Assembly (NCBI RefSeq): GCF_900454835.1
Contig: NZ_UGTM01000001.1
Location: 310,501-374,500, forward strand
Source of the DNA: Prevotella denticola
Lineage (GTDB): Bacteria > Bacteroidota > Bacteroidia > Bacteroidales > Bacteroidaceae
Direction: 5' to 3'
DNA length: 64,000 nt
The translations under genes were made by a program, and so were the position numbers. Of this stretch, positions 8,059 through 17,279 are shown one piece after another. Within the stretch, counting starts at the first letter, position 1, and each line of letters opens with the position of its first letter. Under the pieces are notes generated by a model. The model saw nothing but the letters and a program-made list of their open reading frames with translations. It ran no database searches and was not told where the DNA came from.

Positions 8059-9879
8059 GTGAAATATATACTGTTGCCGGAACCGGAAACCATTCATCAA
8101 CTGCCCTTCTACTTTGCAGTGGAAGAATACGTGGCACGCCATTACACCGATGACGAATACTTCGTGGGCTGGCGTGTGAACCCCACGGTGATGCTGGGTC
8201 GCAACCAGCTGATAGACAATGAGGTCAACACCGGCTACTGCAAGCTGCATGAGATTGACATCTTCAGACGCAAGAGCGGCGGCGGGTGCATCTATGCCGA
8301 CGAAGGGTGCTTACAGTTCTCTTATATTTCGCGCACATCGAATGCCAACGAGGCTTTTGCCTGCTATATGCAACGCATGGCCAGAATGCTTCAGGGGCTG
8401 GGAATCGACGCACGGCTGTCGGGCCGCAATGATATCCTGATTGACAATGCGAAGGTGTCCGGATGTGCTTTCTACCAGCTTCCCGGCCGGAGCGTGCTGC
8501 ACAATTCCCTGCTCTTCGACACCCGGCTCGACCATCTCTTCAATGCACTCACACCGGCAAAGGAAAAGCTGCAGAGCAAGGGAGTGGAGTCTGTAAAACA
8601 GCGGGTCATGAACCTTGCGGCCTATACGCATCTCGGCATTTCTGCTTTCATGGACTATGTACGTCGTGAGATGTGCGGTGCAGATGTGCTGCAGCTGACT
8701 GACGAGGATATGAAGGGTGTGGCGGAGCTGGAGAAGGAACTGGCATCGGACAGCTTTGTCTATGGAAAGAATCCGAAGTACACCGTCGTGCGGAAGCACC
8801 GCTTCGAGGGTGTCGGTACGCTGGAAGCGCATCTGGAGCTGAAGAACAACATCATCGGAAACATCAATATGGTTGGCGACTACTTCCTTCTCGGCGACAT
8901 CGACCACGACTTCCTGGCACTGCTCAAGGGATGCGCATTCACCCGGGAGGCGGTAGGCGAGACGTTGCAGGACGTGGACCTGTCTGCCATTGTGCGGGGC
9001 TTGCAACTGCGCCAGTTCCTCCGTCTGCTCTTCGGTCGGGAACCGCACGTGATGAAGCCTGCATGGTTGAAGATCGACCTTACATCGAAGAAGTCGACCG
9101 GTGAAACGGCGGGTATCCTGGCACGCCATCACCTGAACACCATCTGCACCAGCGGCCTGTGTCCTAACCGGGCTGAATGCTGGATGGCACGCACGGCGAC
9201 GCTGATGATCGGCGGTGAAATCTGCACGCGTAAATGCCGGTTCTGCAATACGCTGAGCGGTCGTCCGCACCATCTCGATCCCAATGAACCGCGCCATGTG
9301 GCGGAATCGATAAAGGCACTCCGGCTGCGGTATGCTGTCATCACCTCAGTCGACCGTGACGACCTGCCGGATTATGGAGCTGCCCATTGGATAAGGACGG
9401 TTGAGGAGGTCAGACGGATGAATCCTGACACGAAGATAGAACTCCTTATTCCCGACTTCATGGGGCGGTCTGACCTTGTCCGACAGGTGATGGCCACCCG
9501 TCCGCACGTGGCAGGGCATAACATGGAGACTGTGCGCCGGCTCACGCCTTCCGTGCGCTCCGTAGCCCGGTATGACTGCAGTCTGGAGGTCCTCCGTGAG
9601 ATAGCCGGCTGCGGCATCACCGCGAAGACTGGTTTCATGCTCGGTCTGGGGGAGACGCATGAGGAAATCCTGGAGACGATGGATGACATCCTTGCGACAG
9701 GCTGCCGACGGCTCACGCTCGGCCAGTATCTCCAGCCGACGGCCCACCATCTGCCGGTCAGAGCCTACATCACACCAGAACAGTTTGCTGAATACAAGCG
9801 GATTGCTTTGGAAAAGGGATTTCGCCACGTGGTGAGTGGTCCGCTGGTGCGCTCGTCCTACCATGCAGCAGAGGGATAG
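8059..9879 (+). CDS. lplA-lipA: Fused lipoate-protein ligase A / lipoyl synthase
   Basis: The frame is open from an ATG at 7894, but the first 55 codons encode an implausible Phe/Leu-rich extension and contain a promoter-like element. A GTG at 8059 gives VKYILLPEPE, a typical LplA start, and a product of 606 residues. The N-terminal half has the ligase motifs RRKSGGGCIYADEG and GRNDILIDNAKVSG. The C-terminal half is lipoyl synthase: an auxiliary cluster motif C-x4-C-x5-C (from 9145), the radical-SAM motif CTRKCRFC (near 9229) and the terminal RSSYHA. One polypeptide would therefore attach lipoate or octanoate to carrier domains and insert sulfur. Both halves look catalytically complete. The gene is followed by a terminator shared with ompA. 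Confidence 0.9.
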   Translation: MKYILLPEPETIHQLPFYFAVEEYVARHYTDDEYFVGWRVNPTVMLGRNQLIDNEVNTGYCKLHEIDIFRRKSGGGCIYADEGCLQFSYISRTSNANEAFACYMQRMARMLQGLGIDARLSGRNDILIDNAKVSGCAFYQLPGRSVLHNSLLFDTRLDHLFNALTPAKEKLQSKGVESVKQRVMNLAAYTHLGISAFMDYVRREMCGADVLQLTDEDMKGVAELEKELASDSFVYGKNPKYTVVRKHRFEGVGTLEAHLELKNNIIGNINMVGDYFLLGDIDHDFLALLKGCAFTREAVGETLQDVDLSAIVRGLQLRQFLRLLFGREPHVMKPAWLKIDLTSKKSTGETAGILARHHLNTICTSGLCPNRAECWMARTATLMIGGEICTRKCRFCNTLSGRPHHLDPNEPRHVAESIKALRLRYAVITSVDRDDLPDYGAAHWIRTVEEVRRMNPDTKIELLIPDFMGRSDLVRQVMATRPHVAGHNMETVRRLTPSVRSVARYDCSLEVLREIAGCGITAKTGFMLGLGETHEEILETMDDILATGCRRLTLGQYLQPTAHHLPVRAYITPEQFAEYKRIALEKGFRHVVSGPLVRSSYHAAEG

Positions 9880-10032
9880 AAGTCTCTCTCTGAAAATCTC
9901 TCCGGACCTTCCCGGAAGTGGGAGAATGGAGTTTGCGGGCGGAAACAAGCGATGGAAGAGGGAGAAGACAGATCATGTAATGGGGGGAGAACAGGAAATG
10001 AAAACCGAGAGGTCAGGATAGAAACAGATGAT

Positions 10033-10086
10033 ATCACGCATAAAAAAAGTGCTTCCTTTTACGGGAAGCACTTTTTTTATGCGTGA
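10033..10086. terminator. Bidirectional terminator between lplA-lipA and ompA
   Basis: A long perfect inverted repeat (ATCACGCATAAAAAAAGTGC at the left, its complement at the right) encloses GCTTCC/GGAAGC with A- and T-runs on both sides. It can terminate both convergent transcripts. Confidence 0.92.
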
Positions 10087-10097
10087 TAAATAGAGGA

Positions 10098-11261
10098 TTA
10101 CTCTGTAACCTGGACTGTCGCACGGCGGTTGAAGGAGATAGGAGACAGTGTCTCTACACCACCCTTGCCGACAGCAGTAATCTTGTTGTTCTCAACACCC
10201 ATCTTGACAAGCTCGTTGGCAACCGTGTTGGCACGACGCTCAGAAAGCTTCTGGTTGTAAGCAGGAGTACCTGTCGCACTGTCAGCATAACCTGTAACAA
10301 GGAGGCTGTTATTGTTGTCTTTTGCATACTTTGCAAGAGCCTGTACGTTTACAAGATCCTTCTGAGAAGCGATGGTTGACTTGTTGATGTTGAAGAAGAC
10401 GGAAACCGGTGTGTTGACCAGCTGCTTGACAGACTCTGATGTTGTCTCTACAGGCTTCTGGTTGGCAAGCTGGTCACGGAGACGAGCGTTCTCAGCCTCT
10501 GAGTCGCGGAGCTTTGCATTCAGTGCATCGAGAGCTGCCTGATGCTGTGCGTTGATGGCATCAACATCCGGAACCTTGTTCCAAGTACCCTTGCCGAGGT
10601 TGAAGTTCAGACCGACTTCTGCGTAGAGGTTGTTGTCGTGAGAAGCCCAGCCACGTGCCTTTGTCGTAGCCTCGCCCACGCCGTCGAGGTCGCCCTCGTA
10701 GCGGTTCCAGCCAGCCTCAAGGTAAACACGCATGAGCTTGCAGACCTTCCATGTAGACTGGACACCTGCGCTCAGCCCCATGGCGTAACGGTTTGCAGAC
10801 ATAGAGCGGCCGATACCGGCACCAGCGAACGGAATGACGTTCCATACACGGTTCTCATTGTAACCGCAGAGGAGGTTGCTCATATTGAACATTACCTGCT
10901 CCTGGGCAATCCAATACTTGTTGCCGTTGTCGAGGCGAGAAGCCGGATTGAGGCTGGCACCTACACGCTTGCCCCAGATGCCCTGTACCTTTGTACGGAG
11001 ACCGAGACCCGGTGTGAACCATTTACCTATAGCGATGGAAGCACCCGGATTTGAACGGAAACGCTTCAATGGGCTCTCGGCCGCATTGCGGCCGTGCTCC
11101 TGGTTTGAGTACCATGCGTTCCAGTCTGCACCGACCTGTACAAACCAGTTGCTCCAGAAGGAATTTGTAGCGACGCTGTACTTCTCGGTAAGCGTCTCGT
11201 CCTGAGCAAAGCCGGTCATTGTGCAGCCGGCCAATGCCATAATCATTAATAATTTTTTCAT
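10098..11261 (-). CDS. ompA: OmpA-family outer-membrane porin with peptidoglycan-binding domain
   Basis: This 387-residue protein has a signal peptide ending near TGFAQD, an N-terminal beta-barrel (about residues 25-220) rich in alternating hydrophobic strands, a coiled-coil linker (HQAALDALNAKLRDSEAENA) and an OmpA C-terminal domain with LVTGYADSATGTPAYNQKLSERRAN at its core. The family anchors the outer membrane to peptidoglycan through the TGYAD...LSxxRA region. A second, diverged paralogue lies at 40952-42034. The gene has its own promoter element (11345-11352) and a shared terminator. Long stretches of common codons suggest high expression. Confidence 0.9.
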   Translation of the reverse strand: MKKLLMIMALAGCTMTGFAQDETLTEKYSVATNSFWSNWFVQVGADWNAWYSNQEHGRNAAESPLKRFRSNPGASIAIGKWFTPGLGLRTKVQGIWGKRVGASLNPASRLDNGNKYWIAQEQVMFNMSNLLCGYNENRVWNVIPFAGAGIGRSMSANRYAMGLSAGVQSTWKVCKLMRVYLEAGWNRYEGDLDGVGEATTKARGWASHDNNLYAEVGLNFNLGKGTWNKVPDVDAINAQHQAALDALNAKLRDSEAENARLRDQLANQKPVETTSESVKQLVNTPVSVFFNINKSTIASQKDLVNVQALAKYAKDNNNSLLVTGYADSATGTPAYNQKLSERRANTVANELVKMGVENNKITAVGKGGVETLSPISFNRRATVQVTE

Positions 11262-11344
11262 AACCTTATTTATTTAACAATCTTAATTTGTTTATCTCTC
11301 TATTATCTGCCGATGTGGTCTTGTTGTCCCACAGGAGTCTGGTG

Positions 11345-11352
11345 CAAAGATA
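11345..11352 (-). promoter_or_regulatory. -7 element TATCTTTG of ompA
   Basis: On the minus strand the sequence reads TATCTTTGC, 84 bp before the ompA start, leaving an AT-rich 5' leader. No clear TTTG is seen at the -33 distance. Confidence 0.55.
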
Positions 11353-11465
11353 GTAATTAAATTCTAATTATAATATTATTTCCCCAAAAAATAATGAATT
11401 TAACGTGTATGCTGATTTCTGTCAGTTCCACAGGTCCTGTAAGGACGCTTCGTCCTGCCGGATTT

Positions 11466-13319
11466 TCAGCTGTCAAACAGGTGTTCGATGTCCTGCTGTT
11501 TAAGAATAGCTATCACCGGTTCGCCGGACGGCGTATAGTTGACGTTGGTACAGGCAAACAGCTCATTGACGATATTGTCCATTTCGGCATTTCCCAGCAC
11601 TTGTCCTTGTGGGATGGCAGCATTTCGGGCAAGACTGAGTGCCAGAGTACGGTCGATATCCTCCTTCACACTCGTACCGCTGTCCACGGCTGAGGCCACC
11701 ATCTCATTGATGAGCGTGACGACATTCAGGCCTTCAATGCCGGCCGGGACTCCGTTGACGGCATAGCTCCCGCCTCCGAGGCTGTCGAGCTGGAAGCCCA
11801 TCTCTGCCATCTCGGGCAGAATACGGTCAAGGGCAAGCTGGTCGGCGGCAGCGAACTGCACCATCTCTGGGAACAGTACCTTCTGGGAATGTGCCTTGTG
11901 CTCGGATAGCTGCCGGAGGTAAGCCTCATAGAGAATACGGATGTGAGCACGGTGCTGGTCGATGATCATGAGTCCCGACTTCACTGCTGTCATGATGTAG
12001 CATCCTTTGTATTGATAATGTGAGGGTGCCTGGTCTTCTATCATCGATTCGGCTGCGGGCTGTGTCGCCACGGAGGAGACAATCGTCTCGCTGTCTGTTG
12101 TTCCGGTGGTGTCCTGCTGTCCGAAGAGCTGTGGCTGCCGGGTCTCCGTTTCAGCATCCGGTCCTGGATAGAGTTCTTCCCATCCTTTCGGCGCGGTGGC
12201 CCGAGATGTGGGCCTGAAAGGGTTGTAGGATGGATTGAAATCAATCTTCGGTGCTGTCGTCTCTCCATTGGGGCTGAAGACCGGGATGTCCGGTTTCCCT
12301 TCCGTATCGAAGTCGATGGAGGGGATGTCGTTGAACCGTCCCACGGCTTCCTTGACTGCCGCGAGCAGTATCTGCCAGATGGCCTGTTCGTTCTCGAACT
12401 TTATCTCAGTCTTGGTCGGATGGATGTTCACATCGATGTTCTCTGCCGGTACTTCGAAGTAGAGGAAGTACGGCACCTGTTCTCCCTGCGGGATGAGACG
12501 GTCGAAGGCGGTCAGGACGGCCTTGTGGAAATAGGGATGCTTCATGTAACGCTCGTTGACGAAGAAATACTGATGAGGTGCTTTCTTGCGGGCGGACTCG
12601 GGCTTGCCTACGAATCCGTGGATACGGCATAGGCTTGTATCGACGTCTATCGGCAGGAGATCCTGATTGAGCCGCTTGCCGAATATTTCCACAATGCGCT
12701 GGCGGTAGTTGCAGGCACGGAGACTGAAGAGCTCCGTACCGTTGCTGTGCAGGGTGAAGGCTATCTGGGGCCAGACCAGCACGATGCGTTCGAAGGCATT
12801 GATGATGTTGTTCAGTTCGGTGGTGTTGGATTTCAGGAACTTACGTCGGGCCGGGACATTGAAAAAGAGGTTCTCGACCAGAAAGTTGCTTCCTACCGGA
12901 CAGGAACAGGGCTCCTGACCTGTAAAACGGCTGCCGGCGATAGAAAGGTGTGTGCCAAGCTCCTCGCTTTCCATACGCGTCTTCAGCTCGATCTGTGCAA
13001 CGGCGGCGATGGAAGCCAGTGCCTCGCCGCGGAACCCCATCGTATGGAGCGAAAAGAGGTCGTCGGCCTTGCGGATCTTGGAAGTGGCATGCCGCTCGAA
13101 AGAGAGCCGTGCATCGGTCTCCGACATTCCCTTGCCGTCATCAATTACCTGGATGGACGTGCGGCCTGCGTCGGCTACCAGCACATTGATGTGCTTCGCT
13201 TCGGCATCAATCGCATTCTCCACCAGTTCCTTGACGACCGAGGCCGGCCGCTGGATGACCTCGCCGGCTGCTATCTGGTTGGCTACGCTGTCTGGTAAAA
13301 GTTGTATGATGTCACTCAT
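11466..13319 (-). CDS. mutL: DNA mismatch repair protein MutL
   Basis: This 617-residue GHKL ATPase couples MutS recognition to downstream repair. The N-terminal ATPase motifs are present: [17 protein letters not shown] and [12 protein letters not shown] Pro/Thr/Gln-rich linker spans about residues 340-430, and the C-terminal dimerisation domain begins near [18 protein letters not shown]. The endonuclease-type motif is altered: [12 protein letters not shown] replaces the canonical DQHA-x2-E-x4-E, losing the first Glu. The protein may therefore lack intrinsic nicking activity, or use other residues. It is the last gene of the guaB-ppi-surA-ostA run, 11 bp after the small membrane protein gene. 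Confidence 0.95.
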   Translation of the reverse strand: MSDIIQLLPDSVANQIAAGEVIQRPASVVKELVENAIDAEAKHINVLVADAGRTSIQVIDDGKGMSETDARLSFERHATSKIRKADDLFSLHTMGFRGEALASIAAVAQIELKTRMESEELGTHLSIAGSRFTGQEPCSCPVGSNFLVENLFFNVPARRKFLKSNTTELNNIINAFERIVLVWPQIAFTLHSNGTELFSLRACNYRQRIVEIFGKRLNQDLLPIDVDTSLCRIHGFVGKPESARKKAPHQYFFVNERYMKHPYFHKAVLTAFDRLIPQGEQVPYFLYFEVPAENIDVNIHPTKTEIKFENEQAIWQILLAAVKEAVGRFNDIPSIDFDTEGKPDIPVFSPNGETTAPKIDFNPSYNPFRPTSRATAPKGWEELYPGPDAETETRQPQLFGQQDTTGTTDSETIVSSVATQPAAESMIEDQAPSHYQYKGCYIMTAVKSGLMIIDQHRAHIRILYEAYLRQLSEHKAHSQKVLFPEMVQFAAADQLALDRILPEMAEMGFQLDSLGGGSYAVNGVPAGIEGLNVVTLINEMVASAVDSGTSVKEDIDRTLALSLARNAAIPQGQVLGNAEMDNIVNELFACTNVNYTPSGEPVIAILKQQDIEHLFDS

Positions 13320-13330
13320 GAGCTATCCGT

Positions 13331-13618
13331 TTAAAAGATGAACAACAATAAGGTGAGCAGGGCGATGATGCCTGCTGAAAGTATCAGCGATACCCACATC
13401 GCCGTATAGCGGTTGTGCCGCTGTCGGAGTACCTGCGGTTTCAACGACCCGCCGATCCTGCGTCGCAGTTCTGTCCGCCGACTGCTTTCGGGGACTTCCT
13501 TCTCATTCAGTTCATGGCGTACACGCTGCTCCATATCCTTGAGCAGTTCCTTGCGTTCGTCCACGAACATATATTCGTGGTGGAAACGGCGGGGATGGGA
13601 TGACTGGAAGAAAAGCAT
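13331..13618 (-). CDS. Small protein with C-terminal membrane anchor, unknown function
   Basis: The protein has 95 residues if it starts at 13618, or 79 if it starts at the inner ATG (13570, MFVDERKELL), which reads more naturally. A charged N-terminal segment that could be helical (DERKELLKDMEQRVRHELNE) is followed by a basic stretch and one C-terminal hydrophobic segment (about 72-94, AMWVSLILSAGIIALLTLLL). The topology suggests a tail-anchored inner-membrane protein with a cytosolic helix. I do not recognise the family. It lies between ostA and mutL on the same strand, and a 9-bp tandem array directly precedes it. Confidence 0.65.
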   Translation of the reverse strand: MLFFQSSHPRRFHHEYMFVDERKELLKDMEQRVRHELNEKEVPESSRRTELRRRIGGSLKPQVLRQRHNRYTAMWVSLILSAGIIALLTLLLFIF

Positions 13619-13626
13619 TGGGCTAT

Positions 13627-13680
13627 GGGAGGAGTTGAAGGAGTTAAGTGAGTCAGAGGAGTTGTGGGGGTTAGGGGAGT
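13627..13680. repeat. 9-bp tandem array, six units
   Basis: Six units in exact register end in GAGT or GGGT: GGGAGGAGT, TGAAGGAGT, TAAGTGAGT, CAGAGGAGT, TGTGGGGGT and TAGGGGAGT. On the sense strand of the operon this reads as an ACTCCnnnn series. It occupies the spacer between ostA and the small membrane protein gene. Confidence 0.88.
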
Positions 13681-13765
13681 CGGGTTGCCACCTTGTTCTG
13701 TCAAGTTGATGTAGCGGGGGCGTTCCGGTGAAAGATCAATCTATATGCCGTACCCGAAGGGAATG

Positions 13766-13849
13766 TCCCCACCCTCCGGGAATCCGGTTCCCAGCTGTCG
13801 GGACTTCTGTTCCCAAGGCTTGGTACTCCGTTTCCCAACCGACCGGGAA
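13766..13849. repeat. 22-bp-pitch array of imperfect palindromes, four units
   Basis: Units start at 13766, 13788, 13810 and 13832, exactly 22 bp apart. Each is an 18-bp imperfect palindrome of the form (T)TCCCnnnnnnnnGGGAA, for example TTCCCAACCGACCGGGAA in the last. The array lies immediately downstream of the ostA stop, in a spacer inside the operon. Confidence 0.85.
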
Positions 13850-13885
13850 CATTCCGGTTCATCTTTCGGCTTGCCCTGTCCATTG

Positions 13886-15817
13886 TCATTCGATATGTTG
13901 TCGGGGCGGTAGGGACACTCTTGCATTGCGCACCGTTGCACCTGTCTTGCGTGCAGCACGGCGGAAGATGTCGTTCTTGTCTTTCGGACGTACCTCGTCA
14001 AAAAGCTCGAAATGGGGGAGTGTCAGACGGTCGGGTGGAATCTGCGTCATCGGACTGATGACCCCGTCCGACTTCGACATCCATATCTTCTGCAGCTTCC
14101 GAAGGGGAGAGATGTACATCCGGAGCGTATCCGTCTCGGTATAGTTGTGTCCGATAAGCGTGCTGTCCTTGTCTGTGTGATAGAAGACGACCTCCACATT
14201 TCCCCATGCGTCTATGCGTCGTACAGCTCCGTCAACGAAGTCGGCCCGCATATCCCGGGAAGAAATCTGGTTGTAATGTTTCCTGTCGGGCAGTGTTTCT
14301 ATCGAGAAGGCATTGCCGTAGACGTAGGCCTGGCGGATGGTTGAATCGTTCATGTAAGCCTTGATGGAGTCGCCTACCAGCTGCCGGTTGCCGCTCCACA
14401 CGATGGGATAGTCGTACAGGGTCACGCAGGAGTCCTTGGTGTTGGCAACCAGAAAGCCGCACACAGCCTGCACGTCCGTCCGGTAGGCCCGGACATTGTT
14501 TACGCCGTAGATTTCACGGTACATCCCCGGGGTGTTCATGTGGAAACCTTTCATGCTGATGGTGTCGGCATGTACAAAGAGCGTGTCGCCCTGCGAGAAG
14601 TCCTTGGCTACCGGTCCGGGCTTCCCGCCGAAGGCGATGGCCGCAGAGTCCGTGTAGTGCAGATAGTCGCCTGAGAAGGCGTGCTTTCTTTTGTAGTCGA
14701 TGTAGTAGACGTCGCCCTCACCCGTCCCCTCGTGCGTATTGCTGTTGTAGGTAAGATCGCGTCCGGTCACGGTGCGCTGTTTCAGTCTGTCCACGATCTT
14801 CACATTGCCATGCCCCTCGCTGTAGCCGGTCTTTGCATTGTAGGTCACGTCGTCGCCGGTAATCACACGCTGTGCTTTACGGTCGTCGATCTTCACATTG
14901 CCGCGTGCATTGCTGTGCCCCGTCTTCTCGTTGTAGAATACATCCTGGCCGACGATGGTACGCTTGTTCGCCTTGTCGACAATCTTTACATTACCGTGTC
15001 CCTCGGCCTCGCCTGTAGTGCTGTTGTAGATGATGTTGTCGCCTTCTACGTCCTGCTTCGGAGAGGTGATTGTAGACCGTCCGTTCAGCTCCATGTGGTC
15101 GGTCTTGCTGTTGTAGGTTCCGTCGTTCGTGTGTATGACCTCCCCCTTGGCTGTACGGATGACCGACTTCCCGACGACATGGACAATTCCTGTCTCCGTG
15201 TTGCCGTGGGCTTCCGGTGTGTTGATGCGGTACTTGGGCGTGAACATGACGACGTTTCCGAAGAAGTTGGCATCATGTGTGTCTGTGTTGTAATCGCCTT
15301 CATCGGCGACGACCGTATTGCCGTTGTAGACCAATGTTCCGCGTCCGCCGAAGTAGTTGGCGACCTTGGAAGCCGTGTTGTAGTCCAGACTGTCGCAGTG
15401 GAGCGAACGCCCCGGCTGCCGCACGACTACGTTCTTCCGGGCATGGACCGTCTGGTCGAATCCGTCGTAATGGATGCGATGGCAGTCTATGGAAATACCG
15501 CCCGGCCGAGTGATATGGACACGTCCGAAAGCCTTGAACCAGTTGGCTTTCTCGTTGAAGTAGGCACTGTCGCACTTGAGCGTTGTGCCCTTGTAACGGA
15601 ATCGGACATTTCCCTTGGCTATCTGCACATCGGGCAGCACCATCTGGTTGTGGCGAAGATTGTCGGCATGGTCGATATAGAATCTGCTGCCTTTCTTCTC
15701 CACGGTTTTCTGCGCATATACCGGCTGTGACAGCCATAGCCCAAACAGGCATAGAACCATGATGACCAGGATTCTATGCCTGCGAGATGTGTCTTTTAAC
15801 CTGCTGTCTGCTGTCAT
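13886..15817 (-). CDS. OstA-like LPS-transport protein (LptA/LptD N-terminal repeats)
   Basis: This 643-residue exported protein has an N-terminal hydrophobic signal (RILVIMVLCLFGLWLSQPVYA). The central part is a run of short beta-strand repeats of the OstA/LptA type: YNSKTDHMEL, YNSTTGEAEGHGNVKI, YNEKTGHSNARGNVKI and YNAKTGYSEGHGNVKI, each about 30 residues long. LptA-like jelly-roll proteins bridge LPS across the periplasm. Bacteroidota carry this large soluble form, with no barrel domain of LptD type visible here. Its ATG overlaps the surA stop by 4 bp (ATGA), so translation is likely coupled to that chaperone gene. An LPS role is inferred from family and context. Confidence 0.82.
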   Translation of the reverse strand: MTADSRLKDTSRRHRILVIMVLCLFGLWLSQPVYAQKTVEKKGSRFYIDHADNLRHNQMVLPDVQIAKGNVRFRYKGTTLKCDSAYFNEKANWFKAFGRVHITRPGGISIDCHRIHYDGFDQTVHARKNVVVRQPGRSLHCDSLDYNTASKVANYFGGRGTLVYNGNTVVADEGDYNTDTHDANFFGNVVMFTPKYRINTPEAHGNTETGIVHVVGKSVIRTAKGEVIHTNDGTYNSKTDHMELNGRSTITSPKQDVEGDNIIYNSTTGEAEGHGNVKIVDKANKRTIVGQDVFYNEKTGHSNARGNVKIDDRKAQRVITGDDVTYNAKTGYSEGHGNVKIVDRLKQRTVTGRDLTYNSNTHEGTGEGDVYYIDYKRKHAFSGDYLHYTDSAAIAFGGKPGPVAKDFSQGDTLFVHADTISMKGFHMNTPGMYREIYGVNNVRAYRTDVQAVCGFLVANTKDSCVTLYDYPIVWSGNRQLVGDSIKAYMNDSTIRQAYVYGNAFSIETLPDRKHYNQISSRDMRADFVDGAVRRIDAWGNVEVVFYHTDKDSTLIGHNYTETDTLRMYISPLRKLQKIWMSKSDGVISPMTQIPPDRLTLPHFELFDEVRPKDKNDIFRRAARKTGATVRNARVSLPPRQHIE

Positions 15818-17256
15818 TTAAACCAACCTTCGTACTGGAACTTGCAACTTTTATAACGGGGATTAATCCTTACATAGGTCTCCTTCACCTTTTTCACGAC
15901 CCAGTCGTGGAGGATGTCTTTCCTGCGCTGTGCCGTAACGATGTCGCGCATCGCCTGGAAGTCTTCGGTGATGGTGGCCCTGTGTTCCGGTGTCCGTTCC
16001 TTCAGCTTCACGATGGCACAGACAACCTTGCCACGGGGGTTGACCATCTGGAACGGCTGGGAGACCTCGTCGACCTTCATCGTGTCGACGACTCGAGCCA
16101 CCTCTGTCGGCAGATCTTTCATCTTGAAACGTGACGTGCGTGCGTTCTCGGACGAGTTGACCATCAGTCCGTGGTTGTTCTTGGTGTCTTTGTCGTCCGA
16201 GAGATAGGCCGTTGCGTCCTCGAAGGTGAACTTCCCGTTCCTGATGTCTTTGCCGATGGAATCCAGACGTTCCTTGGCCGCATCGATGGATGCCATGGAA
16301 ACATTCGGCTTCAGCAGGATATGGCGGCAGTTCACCTTGTCGCCGCGGCGGTCGATCAGCTGGATGATGTGATAGCCGAATTCACTTTCCACCACCTTCG
16401 AAACCTTCTTCGGATCGGTAAGGTTGAAGGCGGCAGCGGCAAATGCAGGGTCGAGCATGCCCCGTCCCATATAGCCTAGCTCGCCTCCCTGGCGGGCAGA
16501 GCCGGGGTCTTCCGAATAGAGACGTGCCAGCGTGGCAAAGGAGGTTTCGCCCTTTGTGATGCGGTCCGTATAGTCGCGCAGCTGGTTCTTGATGCGGTTG
16601 ATTTCTTCCGGCTCGACCTTCGGAGTCTGTGTGAGAATCTCCACCTCCACCGTCGTCGGAATCATCGGGACGCTGTCTACCGGAAGTTTCCGGAAGTATT
16701 CTCGTACTTCGGCGGGTGATACTTTCACGTCGCTGACGAGCTTCTCCTGCATCTTCTGCACGAGCTGGCGGTTCTTGTAGTCGTCGTGCAGGTCCTGGCG
16801 GATCTGTGCCATGCTCTTGTGCTGGAACTCTTCGAGTTTCTCCTTTGAACCGATCTGCGGCAGAGAGATCCAGTAGTTGATCTGCTGGTCGATGCCCTGT
16901 GCGATTTCCGACTCCGTCACCTCGATGCTGTCGAGGGCCGCCTGATGGAGAAAAAGTTTCTGCACGGCAATCTGTTCGGGCAGCACACATTCGGGATCAC
17001 CGTCCCACTTCATGTCTTCTGCCTCGCCCTGCAGCTTCATGATTTCCACTTCCGACTTCAGGATGGGTTCGTCGCCCACTACCCAGATGACCTCGTCTAC
17101 GACGTTGTTCGCCCTGTCTGTCGCTGCCGGTACGGTCTTCAGCGAGTCGGACAGTGTACCCGGACCGCCGGCACGGGAGGTACCGGCATGCAACCCCATT
17201 GCCGTGAGGACTGTTCCTGCAAGCAGGACAACTGTTTTTCTTTTATTTATCTTCAT
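15814..17256 (-). CDS. surA: SurA-like periplasmic chaperone / parvulin peptidyl-prolyl isomerase
   Basis: This 480-residue protein has a signal peptide, a SurA N-terminal helical domain (VVDEVIWVVGDEPILKSEVE is the classic SurA opening) and two parvulin-like PPIase regions. The first is clear: ARLYSEDPGSARQGGELGYM followed by GYHIIQLIDRRGDKVNCRHILL. The second is weaker. SurA escorts unfolded outer-membrane proteins to the BAM complex. It sits between another PPIase gene and ostA, with a 4-bp overlap to the latter. The cluster makes an envelope-biogenesis unit. Confidence 0.9.
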   Translation of the reverse strand: MKINKRKTVVLLAGTVLTAMGLHAGTSRAGGPGTLSDSLKTVPAATDRANNVVDEVIWVVGDEPILKSEVEIMKLQGEAEDMKWDGDPECVLPEQIAVQKLFLHQAALDSIEVTESEIAQGIDQQINYWISLPQIGSKEKLEEFQHKSMAQIRQDLHDDYKNRQLVQKMQEKLVSDVKVSPAEVREYFRKLPVDSVPMIPTTVEVEILTQTPKVEPEEINRIKNQLRDYTDRITKGETSFATLARLYSEDPGSARQGGELGYMGRGMLDPAFAAAAFNLTDPKKVSKVVESEFGYHIIQLIDRRGDKVNCRHILLKPNVSMASIDAAKERLDSIGKDIRNGKFTFEDATAYLSDDKDTKNNHGLMVNSSENARTSRFKMKDLPTEVARVVDTMKVDEVSQPFQMVNPRGKVVCAIVKLKERTPEHRATITEDFQAMRDIVTAQRRKDILHDWVVKKVKETYVRINPRYKSCKFQYEGWFK

Positions 17257-17279
17257 CGATGTTCTGTATTGTCTTTTTC

